Shown one piece after another: positions 1 through 6,280 of a stretch of DNA of 7,337 bases. The stretch spans positions 1 through 7,337 of the forward strand of contig JACCQX010000032.1 in NCBI GenBank assembly GCA_013813905.1. Reading direction: 5' to 3'. The stretch is from Chloroflexota bacterium (GTDB lineage: Bacteria > Chloroflexota > Limnocylindria > Limnocylindrales > CSP1-4). Below the pieces are notes generated by a model, which had not been told where the DNA came from, did not search any database, and worked only from the letters and a program-made list of their open reading frames with translations. Both the position numbers and the translations under genes were made by a program. The first letter of the stretch is position 1. Every line of letters starts with the position of its first letter.

Positions 1-27
1 GGCGAGGAGCTCAGCGCGCTCCTTGCC
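1..27 (-). terminator. Candidate terminator hairpin after the M4 protease gene
   Basis: Bases 1-10 pair with 18-27 to give a 10-bp stem (nine Watson-Crick pairs and one G-T wobble) around a 7-nt loop. It lies 24 nt beyond the protease stop codon, where a terminator for the minus-strand transcript would be expected. The U-tract required of a Rho-independent terminator would lie to the left of base 1, outside the window, and the stem itself may continue there. On the plus strand no T-run follows the stem, so it is not a terminator in that direction. Structure is seen; function is inferred. Confidence 0.4.
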
Positions 28-51
28 CGGCTCGCAGAACACTCCTGACGA

Positions 52-2757
52 TCAGGAACGCTTGGCGATGTACTTGACCGCGTCCTTCTTGGTCGCGTCC
101 CCGACCGAGGTGATGGTCACCAGACGCGAGACCTTGGAACCGACCGCCGCGCTGGACTTGACCTTGACCTTGACCTTGAGCAGGTGGCTGCCGCCGGGAG
201 CCAGCGACGGCGTCTGGTAGGTACCGGCCACGACCGCCGACGTCACATCGGTGGCGCCGTGGAGGTACTTGACGGTATACGAGGTCGTCGAGCCGGCGGC
301 CTGCGCGGTGAAAGTCTCGGCCACGCTGCCGTCGTTCTGGATGGAGACCTTGAAGCTGACGCTGCTGCCGACGGGCGCGGACCCTGACTTCTTCTGGCCC
401 AGGGCCGTGGTGTTGTAGACGTTGTCACCCACGAACGCGCCCGTGCCGACCGCGATCCACCCATCGGGTTGACGGGTCGCAGAGGTGGTGCAGGTGTAGA
501 TGCGAACGTCGTCGATGAACCAGCCGTAGTCGAAGATGGCATAGTCCGTGCCGATGCGGAACCGGAACTTCACGCTCTGGCCGGCGAGGCTGCTGAGGTC
601 GATCCGGCTGGAGATATAGCCGTTGCTCTCTGCGGTGAACCCATTGATGCCACCGAGCGCATCTACCGGGCCGTTGTACCCGTTGACGATGCCCAGCGGA
701 CCGGCGTTCGTCCAGGTACCGGAACCGATCTGGTACTCCACGATGCCGCCGTCGTATCCGTCTTCGAAGCCATAGGCGTGCTTGAAGTGCAGAAGCCCGC
801 CGGCGGGAATGGTCACCCCCGACGTCATCCGGATGACCGAGTCGCTAGTCGCATCCAGATTGTCGCCCCAGATGTTCGTGTCGCCGCTAGTAGCGTACGT
901 CGGATCCCAGCCGTCGTACGAGTGCGAGGTCTGCGGGTAGTACCAAGTGATCGGTGAGGTACCGATGGCCGCTGTCGTCCAGTTGCCGCTGGCGGTGTTC
1001 TCGAGGTCGTCGAAGAAGGCGTTCACAGGTGTCCCGGACGTGCAGACCGCCGCCTCGGGCGCTGACGTGTCCGGTGCCGTTGGCTGGAGCGCCATCTCGG
1101 TGGCCAGGACCGCCTGGCTCACCTCGGTGCAGTTCGCCGCCGTGAACGCGCCGCTGGCGCTGGGACTCCCCGCGCCGTTCTTCGGCGTCGTCCCGACGAG
1201 GTCGCTGCACGCCTGGTTCAGCGCCGCACCCAGGTCAGCGTAGTCGCTGGCGGAGCCGAGGTACTGCGCCTCGACCCGATACCAGACTGCCGCTGCCTTG
1301 TCGATGCCCAGGCCAGTGACCGTCTGGCCATTGAAGGTCTGACCGTCGACCATCAGGAAGGCGGCCTTGTTGGCCACACCACTGTTGTAGTGGACCCCCC
1401 CGCCATCCTGCTCGTTGGGATCGTCCCAGTACAGCGAGCTGGTCATCTTGTCGGGCTGGTCGGTGAGCGGCGGATTCTCCATGTCGCGAATGGCGCCGAT
1501 GGGCAGGTCCTCACCCAGCAGCCACCTGACCCCGGCTCCGCTCCCGCCCGCGCCGTCGGCCCCGTTGGCGAGGTCGACGAACTCACCGAAGATGTCGGAG
1601 ATGGCCTCATTGATGGCGCCCGACTGATAGTAGTAGAAGAGGCTCGAGGTGTGATCGGTGACGCCGTGCGCCAGCTCATGGCCGACCACGTCGTCAGCAT
1701 TCGCATAACCAGTGCCGTAGACCATCTGGCTACCGTCCCAGAAGGCGTTCTGGTAGGGGCAGTTGAACGAGTCCGGACAGTAGCGCACCGTGGACACGAG
1801 AGCCATGCCGGCGCCATCGAGGCTGTCACGACCGAAGCGGTTGAAGAAGAAGTCATAGGTGTGACCCGAGAAGACGTGTGCGTTGTTGACGTCGGCCACG
1901 GCGCTCGGGCCGCTGGTCTCGGTCCGTGCCGCCTGCGCGGTCGTGCAGGGATACTTTGTCGCCGTGCTGTTCGCATCGCAGGTGAGGCGGTTCTTGGCCT
2001 CCGCGATCTGGTCGAAGTGGAGGGCGACGTTGCCGCGAGCCGCGTCGATGAGCACGAGCTCGCGCATGTCGCCGGCCCGGTTCGTGACGTCCATGCGCCA
2101 CACCAGTCGGGTGAACGGCAGGGCTCGGCCGCCGAGCAGTGCCGGGTCGTATATCCACAGGGATGGGACGCTGGCCGTGAGATCGCCCCTCGCCACGCCA
2201 CGAGCCTTCGCGATGGCGCTCAACGCGTTGCGTGTCGCCGCGGCTGAGGTCAGGGCGGGCGTCACGTCGACGCGCAGATCCGGCGATGCCTCGCCGTTGG
2301 CCGAGATGACGTTGCCTGCGGCATCGACCTGGACGGCGATCTCGGCGCCCAGGACCGGAACGCCGCGGTGCAGCTGCTGATACCGGACGAACGTGTTGCC
2401 GCCGATGGCACGCTCGCTTCTCGCCACGCGCAGATCGCGTGACGCGTCCGCGATGCCGAAGAGCGAGCCGTAGCGGGCCATGAATCGCCGGGCGGCCGCC
2501 TGCGGTGTGCTCGGCCTGCCCAACGTCTCGCTGGTGGCCGCGGGTCGCGGGGCGCTCCCCGACACGAAGCGCACCTGGCCGGTCGCGGCATGGCGCGCGA
2601 TGTTGCCGCCGGCGCCGCGCAGCTCGCTCGACAGCGCGCGGTCCAGGTTCGGGCCGCGGTCGGGGTCGGCCGCGACCGCGGGAGCCACGAGGCTCGTTGC
2701 GAGCAGCGCGGTCAGGGCGAAGACCGCGCCCAGCGCGGGACCCCGGGATCTCTTCAT
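52..2757 (-). CDS. Secreted M4 (thermolysin-family) zinc metallopeptidase with C-terminal jelly-roll and beta domains
   Basis: Extracellular neutral metalloprotease, 901 aa from the chosen ATG. Order of parts: signal peptide 1-30 (K2, R3, hydrophobic core, cleavage near VAA/D); FTP/PepSY-type propeptide about 60-255, including a YQQLHRGVPV segment; M4 catalytic domain about 260-555. The zinc site is HELAH at 360-364 (ligands H360 and H364, catalytic E361) with third ligand E384 in NEAISD, exactly 20 residues after H364 as in thermolysin. H456 in GGVHYNSG matches the transition-state histidine (thermolysin His231). The peptidase is therefore predicted active. The C-terminal extension has a jelly-roll/MAM-like domain (about 580-756, ending GWFIDDVRIY) like those on other secreted metalloproteases, then an Ig-like beta domain (about 765-901). 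All eight cysteines lie in the exported part, which suggests disulfides. The start at 2757 is chosen because GAGGAG sits 6 nt upstream and the signal peptide then begins cleanly; ATGs at 2760 and 2775 also exist. Last gene of a probable three-gene operon. Confidence 0.95.
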   Translation of the reverse strand: MKRSRGPALGAVFALTALLATSLVAPAVAADPDRGPNLDRALSSELRGAGGNIARHAATGQVRFVSGSAPRPAATSETLGRPSTPQAAARRFMARYGSLFGIADASRDLRVARSERAIGGNTFVRYQQLHRGVPVLGAEIAVQVDAAGNVISANGEASPDLRVDVTPALTSAAATRNALSAIAKARGVARGDLTASVPSLWIYDPALLGGRALPFTRLVWRMDVTNRAGDMRELVLIDAARGNVALHFDQIAEAKNRLTCDANSTATKYPCTTAQAARTETSGPSAVADVNNAHVFSGHTYDFFFNRFGRDSLDGAGMALVSTVRYCPDSFNCPYQNAFWDGSQMVYGTGYANADDVVGHELAHGVTDHTSSLFYYYQSGAINEAISDIFGEFVDLANGADGAGGSGAGVRWLLGEDLPIGAIRDMENPPLTDQPDKMTSSLYWDDPNEQDGGGVHYNSGVANKAAFLMVDGQTFNGQTVTGLGIDKAAAVWYRVEAQYLGSASDYADLGAALNQACSDLVGTTPKNGAGSPSASGAFTAANCTEVSQAVLATEMALQPTAPDTSAPEAAVCTSGTPVNAFFDDLENTASGNWTTAAIGTSPITWYYPQTSHSYDGWDPTYATSGDTNIWGDNLDATSDSVIRMTSGVTIPAGGLLHFKHAYGFEDGYDGGIVEYQIGSGTWTNAGPLGIVNGYNGPVDALGGINGFTAESNGYISSRIDLSSLAGQSVKFRFRIGTDYAIFDYGWFIDDVRIYTCTTSATRQPDGWIAVGTGAFVGDNVYNTTALGQKKSGSAPVGSSVSFKVSIQNDGSVAETFTAQAAGSTTSYTVKYLHGATDVTSAVVAGTYQTPSLAPGGSHLLKVKVKVKSSAAVGSKVSRLVTITSVGDATKKDAVKYIAKRS
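158..179. repeat. Hexanucleotide tandem repeat inside the protease gene
   Basis: The plus strand shows TTGACC three times followed by a partial fourth copy (TTGA). On the coding strand this gives the alternating Lys-Val run KVKVKVK near residues 861-867 of the M4 protease, probably one edge beta strand of the C-terminal domain. A 6-bp unit can expand or contract by slippage without breaking the reading frame. It could equally be ordinary codon choice for an alternating strand. Confidence 0.55.
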
Positions 2758-2763
2758 CATGTT

Positions 2764-2769
2764 CTCCTC
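2764..2769 (-). promoter_or_regulatory. Shine-Dalgarno site that decides the M4 protease start
   Basis: Read on the minus strand, GAGGAG lies 3 nt before the ATG at 2760 and 6 nt before the ATG at 2757, so the second is better placed. An ATG further upstream at 2775 overlaps the stop of the preceding small gene as ATGA, but its nearest upstream bases hold no comparable purine run, and it would put MTEENM ahead of the signal peptide. The ribosome that ends the small gene stops about 15 nt before the chosen start, so coupled re-initiation is plausible. Confidence 0.6.
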
Positions 2770-2771
2770 TG

Positions 2772-3113
2772 TCATCGAAGGACGGTCCTGGTGATCGGGA
2801 AGGGGACGAGACCGTCGGGTCCACCGGCCGGCTCGCCGGTTGATCGTGCGATAGCGGGCTGATCCGCATGGACGCCGACGACAGCGACCTCATGGAGCAG
2901 ACGCGCTGCGCCGTGCTCCGCGACGAGTGCCTCCTCAGCCGAGTCCGCGGAGACGGCCGCGTCGAAGGCCCAGCCCTCCACGACGACGCCGACGGTCGTC
3001 GCGTCCCGAAATATCGAGATATCGGTCACGCCGGCCGCACCCAGGCACGCGATGCGGTCAGGAGCCAGACTGGCCAGCCGGTCGGCGGGCACGAGCAGCA
3101 GTAACGAACCCAC
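2772..3113 (-). CDS. Small conserved-looking protein of unknown function (113 aa)
   Basis: I do not recognise this gene with confidence. It encodes 113 aa from a GTG at 3113. A purine-rich AGAGGGGA element ends 6 nt before that GTG, which is why I prefer it to the ATG at 3209: the longer form would overlap the regulator gene by 29 bp and add a polar, low-complexity 32-residue leader. Codons are strongly GC-biased at third positions, and the protein shows a plausible beta-alpha-beta pattern: strand GSLLLLVP (2-9), helix about 11-26, strand TDISIFRD (30-37), strand VGVVVEGW (41-48), helix 57-75, strand VAVVGVHA (76-83), then a flexible Gly/Pro tail. There is no signal peptide or membrane segment, so it is probably cytoplasmic. 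The AAG-(V)-x-x-x-SIF segment recalls L-rhamnose mutarotase and other dimeric alpha/beta-barrel proteins, but it lacks recognisable RhaM active-site residues. It sits 67 nt after the regulator and 14 nt before the protease. Confidence 0.65.
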   Translation of the reverse strand: MGSLLLLVPADRLASLAPDRIACLGAAGVTDISIFRDATTVGVVVEGWAFDAAVSADSAEEALVAEHGAARLLHEVAVVGVHADQPAIARSTGEPAGGPDGLVPFPITRTVLR

Positions 3114-3154
3114 GGGCACTCCCCTCTCTCGAGCCACACGGCTCGCTGTGGGAG
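3111..3154 (-). promoter_or_regulatory. Ribosome binding site of the small gene, within a possible RNA hairpin
   Basis: On the minus-strand transcript, CGAGCC (3145-3140) and GGCTCG (3135-3130) form a 6-bp stem with a 4-nt loop. Below it, CTCCC (3154-3150) can pair with GGGAG (3123-3119), separated by an internal loop of 4 and 6 nt. The lower stem covers the Shine-Dalgarno sequence of the GTG at 3113, so initiation could be restrained until ribosomes leaving the regulator gene (stop at 3181), or another factor, open it. No T-run follows, so it is unlikely to be a terminator. Pairing is seen; control is inferred. Confidence 0.3.
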
Positions 3155-3180
3155 AACCTACGGCCGCCGGCTCCTCCGGT

Positions 3181-6060
3181 TCATCGGGGGAATCCCCCAT
3201 TCGCGTCATCGCGGCTGCGAAGGGTCCCGTCGGCCCTCAGGTGGACGGCCAGCTGGGTGCGATTACGTACACCGAGCTTCGCGAAGACGTTGGAGACGTG
3301 ACGCTCCACGGTCTTCGGTGACAGGAAGAGCGCTTCGGCGACATCGCGGTTGCTCACCCCGGCGGCGACCATGCTGGCCACCTCCCGTTCACGTTCGCTC
3401 AGTGAGGCGCTCCCTTGGCGTGCGCCGGCATCCGGGCCGCGCTTCCAAGTCCGGACACCGAGCTCGCGAAGCACCTGCTCGGCCATCTTCTGCTCCGTGC
3501 GCGCTCCGAGGGTCGCCGCTTCGGCGCCTGCAGCACGGAGTGCAGCCGCGGCGGCCGCGCGGTCACGGGTGCGAAGGAGCATGCCCAGGTCGAGACCAGC
3601 CCAGACGGCGTCCAGTCGCATCCCAGCCAGGGCGGCCGCCTCTCGCACCGCCGCAAGATGTTCCGTTGCCTCGTCGGACCGTTCGTCGGCCGCTGCCAGC
3701 CATGCTTCGGCCCTGAGGCGCCAATAGCGCGCCTGTGGATGCGGCTCGGGATGCGCGCGGTCCCAGGCCGTCAAGTCGGAGCGCGCTTCGTCAGCGTGTC
3801 CGGCGCGTGCCAGTCCCTCGGCGGCCCGCACCCCGAGCTCGATCCGGCAACGATTGCACGCGCCTTCACGCGCACAGGCCAGGGCACTCCTGATGTGCTT
3901 TACGGCGCGCAGCACTTCGTCATCCCTCCCGAGGCGGAGGAGCGCCGTGGCGATGGCCATGTGCGTCCACACGGCGCCATGCGGGTCTTGGGCATCCAGG
4001 AGGACCTCGAGCTCGGCGAGCGCAGTGCGCCAATCGCTGAGTGACAGCCCGTTGAAGGCGACCATCCAACGCGTGTCGACGACCGCCGGGCCGTCCTCGA
4101 CACGCCGCGCGACGAGCATCGTCTCGCGCGCGATCTCGCTCGAGCGCTCGAGCTGGCCCGTAACGTTCAGTGCCTCTGCCCACCACGTCCCGGTCGTCGC
4201 GGCCTCGGCCGGCTGGACGAGACGGATGGCATCCAGCCAGACGCTGCCAAAGGTGGATTCGGCCTCGGGCCAGCGCCCGAGCGATCGGAGCGCGAGACCC
4301 ATGCTGAAGCGGATCTGAAGCGACGTGCGGTCGGACCCGGTACCCAGCTGCGCCATCTCTTCGGACAAGCGGCGCATCTCTTCCGGGTCGTCCTCCACGA
4401 TGCGCGCAAGATCGAAGGCCGCGAAGAGCGTCTCGCGCCACGCGAAGCGAGCCTCGCCCTGAAGTCGCGCGATCCCGCCAGCCTGGGCTGCCAGGGCACG
4501 CGCGTGCTCGAACGCCGTTTTCCGCAGCGTCCCAGCATGGACAGGATCCATCTCCGCAAGACCGGCGATATGCGCACGCGCCACATGGAGCTCCGCGACG
4601 AGCGCTAGACTGGGAACGCCCTCCGAATACGCGCGGTCGACCAGTTCGTTGGCCGTGTCGGGACGGTTGAGCTGCAGCAGTGCGATGCGCGAGGCCTCGA
4701 GCGCTGCGCGTGCACGCCTCGCTGGGTCCCCATCCGACTCCATGAGCCGAAGCCAGTGCTCCATCGCGAGGCCGCCGGGACCGACGTCTGTGAGCAGGAC
4801 TGCCGTCTCCCAGCGGAGCTGACCGGACGCGGGGTCCGCTGCCCGGGCATCATCGGCAATCGCCGCCAGCCGGCGGATCGTCACCTCGCCCAGCATCGTC
4901 CGGCGCGGTGAGCGCAGGAGCCTCAGGGCAAGGTCTACCGATGGCAGTCCGGCCTGCTGGCGATGGTCCAGAGCTTCGGCAAGGAGCATCTGGTCCTCGC
5001 CGGCGATCTCTTCGAGATAGACCGCGGTCAATCGGTGAAGGCGGACGACATCGCGCCTCGGAAGGCCGGCGAGTGCCCCCTCGCGCACGATGTCGTGGAC
5101 GAATCGCAGCGACGCACCATCGACTGCGATGAGTCCGCGGTCGATGAGCGCTCGCGCTGCGAGCTCGCAGCGGGGATCATCCCAACCGAGGATCGATTCG
5201 ATCTCGTGGAGCGTCGTCGGACGCCCGGTCACGGTCAGGAGGGCGAGAAGCGCCACGGGGTCCGGAGAGGCACCTCGGAGGTGGTCCGTGACCAGGCTCC
5301 GCACGTCCCGCTGCCGACCGTCACCGCGACAGAGCTCCTCCAGCCAGAACGGCCAGCCGCCGGCCACCTGCCAGAGCTTTGCGGCCTCCTCATGCAAGAG
5401 GGAGGGCTCGAGGAGCCGGCACAGGCGGATGCTGTCCTCGCGGCCGAGCGGCTCGAGGCGCACGATGAGCGTTCGGTCATCGCCCAGGGTCTGACCCACG
5501 GAGCGTGCAAACCGCTCGAGGGACGCAGAATCCCGCGACGCTCCGAGGAACACGATCGATCGCCCATCGGCTCCTGCGGCGCGCAGGAGGAAGTGGCACA
5601 TGGCGAGGGAGAGATCGTCGACCCACTGCAGGTCGTCGGCCACGATGAGCGCTGGACCGGCGCTGCTCAAGGCCTGGTACGCAACCTCGAAGGCCCGCAC
5701 AGGGTCAAGCGGCGTGGCGTCGCCGGAGGCGATGAGCGCCCGAAACGGGTCTCCACCTTCGGCGGCTCCACCAAGCCGCGATAGGAGGGATCGAACGGCG
5801 GCGAGCTGCACATGCCGCTCGGGCTCGTACCCCACGACCTGGAACCGGCGCTCGACTCGGATGACGGCCTGTGTCTCGGCGAGCAGGCGCGTCTTGCCCG
5901 ACCCGGCGTGGCCGAAGATCAGGGCGCATGCGGGTTGGCCGGACCCTAGCGCCTTCTGCGTCGCCTGGCGCAGCGCTTCCAGCTCGCGCCCGCGCCCGAC
6001 GAGTGTCGTGGCCGGAGAACGGCGCGGGCCGGACCCCGCCTTTCGATTCCCGCCTAGCAC
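3181..6060 (-). CDS. LAL-type (large ATP-binding LuxR family) transcriptional regulator
   Basis: Cytoplasmic DNA-binding regulator of the MalT/LAL class, 959 aa, a usual length for this family. The N-terminal AAA/STAND-type ATPase starts at LVGRGREL (20-27). Walker A is GHAGSGKT (50-57, K56) and Walker B is ALIVADDLQW (137-146, D142-D143); FLGASRD (171-177) follows as a sensor-like strand. A winged-helix-like stretch with VHDIVREGAL (321-330) comes next. Residues about 340-870 are alpha-helical and TPR-like, the usual ligand or partner-binding part. The LuxR helix-turn-helix is at 887-943 (LSEREREV ... SPKTVERHVSNVFAKLGVRNR) with the family residues intact. No membrane segment. The start is GTG at 6060 after an AAGGGGA element with a rather long 10-nt spacer; upstream to the in-frame TAA at 6180-6178 there is no ATG, GTG or TTG. 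First gene of a probable operon with the small gene and M4 protease. The inducer is unknown. An unusual cluster of cysteines lies at C729, C735 and C738. Confidence 0.93.
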   Translation of the reverse strand: MLGGNRKAGSGPRRSPATTLVGRGRELEALRQATQKALGSGQPACALIFGHAGSGKTRLLAETQAVIRVERRFQVVGYEPERHVQLAAVRSLLSRLGGAAEGGDPFRALIASGDATPLDPVRAFEVAYQALSSAGPALIVADDLQWVDDLSLAMCHFLLRAAGADGRSIVFLGASRDSASLERFARSVGQTLGDDRTLIVRLEPLGREDSIRLCRLLEPSLLHEEAAKLWQVAGGWPFWLEELCRGDGRQRDVRSLVTDHLRGASPDPVALLALLTVTGRPTTLHEIESILGWDDPRCELAARALIDRGLIAVDGASLRFVHDIVREGALAGLPRRDVVRLHRLTAVYLEEIAGEDQMLLAEALDHRQQAGLPSVDLALRLLRSPRRTMLGEVTIRRLAAIADDARAADPASGQLRWETAVLLTDVGPGGLAMEHWLRLMESDGDPARRARAALEASRIALLQLNRPDTANELVDRAYSEGVPSLALVAELHVARAHIAGLAEMDPVHAGTLRKTAFEHARALAAQAGGIARLQGEARFAWRETLFAAFDLARIVEDDPEEMRRLSEEMAQLGTGSDRTSLQIRFSMGLALRSLGRWPEAESTFGSVWLDAIRLVQPAEAATTGTWWAEALNVTGQLERSSEIARETMLVARRVEDGPAVVDTRWMVAFNGLSLSDWRTALAELEVLLDAQDPHGAVWTHMAIATALLRLGRDDEVLRAVKHIRSALACAREGACNRCRIELGVRAAEGLARAGHADEARSDLTAWDRAHPEPHPQARYWRLRAEAWLAAADERSDEATEHLAAVREAAALAGMRLDAVWAGLDLGMLLRTRDRAAAAAALRAAGAEAATLGARTEQKMAEQVLRELGVRTWKRGPDAGARQGSASLSEREREVASMVAAGVSNRDVAEALFLSPKTVERHVSNVFAKLGVRNRTQLAVHLRADGTLRSRDDANGGFPR

Positions 6061-6280
6061 GGCCCCGGGATCCCCTTTCCGGCCGGATGGCTCCGTCGCG
6101 GCCCCTGAGATGGACTCCGAGAAGTCTGCGGTGAATGCTCCAGCGGTGCAAGCCGATCGGACGCCATCTGCCCTTTCTTAGACGCGTCCTCGGAGAGATC
6201 CTCACGGGCCGCGGCCATCGGACGCAGCGCCGCGCCGCTACCATTTAGTGAGCGAGAGCAGTCACACCGAGGAGGGCTGG
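6061..6280. promoter_or_regulatory. Divergent intergenic region with repeats, probable shared control region
   Basis: These 220 bp separate the minus-strand regulator operon from the plus-strand hydantoinase gene and must hold or lie next to both promoters. ATCGGACGC occurs twice in the same orientation, at 6156-6164 and 6217-6225, with starts 61 bp apart. An inverted GCGTCC lies between them at 6184-6189. Two perfect palindromes are present: CCGATCGG (6153-6160) and GGCCGCGGCC (6207-6216). TACCAT at 6239-6244 fits a TANNNT -10 element for the hydantoinase, but no convincing -35 box precedes it. No promoter for the regulator could be identified. No coding ORF is supported here. Confidence 0.4.
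6269..6276 (+). promoter_or_regulatory. Strong Shine-Dalgarno site of the hydantoinase gene
   Basis: GAGGAGGG contains the near-consensus AGGAGG core at 6270-6275, 5 nt before the ATG at 6281. It is the strongest ribosome binding site in the window and fixes the start of the gene. Confidence 0.8.

Noticed and set aside
1390..2247. Long plus-strand open frame (285 codons) opposite the M4 protease catalytic region
   Set aside because: The opposite strand encodes the zinc site and conserved M4 motifs. The plus-strand translation has no recognisable domain, and long open antisense frames are expected in GC-rich genes.
3130..3145. Short hairpin after the regulator as a terminator
   Set aside because: The stem is only 6 bp and no T-run follows in the direction of transcription, so read-through into the small gene is more likely.
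3114..3209. Upstream ATG at 3209 as the start of the small gene
   Set aside because: It would overlap the regulator by 29 bp and add a polar low-complexity leader. The GTG at 3113 has a well-spaced purine-rich ribosome site. The longer form cannot be fully excluded.
4963..5784. Plus-strand open frame (273 codons) opposite the regulator's ATPase region
   Set aside because: The minus strand encodes Walker A, Walker B and the surrounding ATPase fold here. The plus-strand product is a charged, domain-less shadow.
5705..6244. Minus-strand ORF with ATG at 6244, a possible extra gene or N-terminal extension of the regulator
   Set aside because: It is in another frame from the regulator, is very Arg-rich, and overlaps the regulator's ATPase coding sequence. 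The regulator frame itself is closed by a TAA at 6180-6178.
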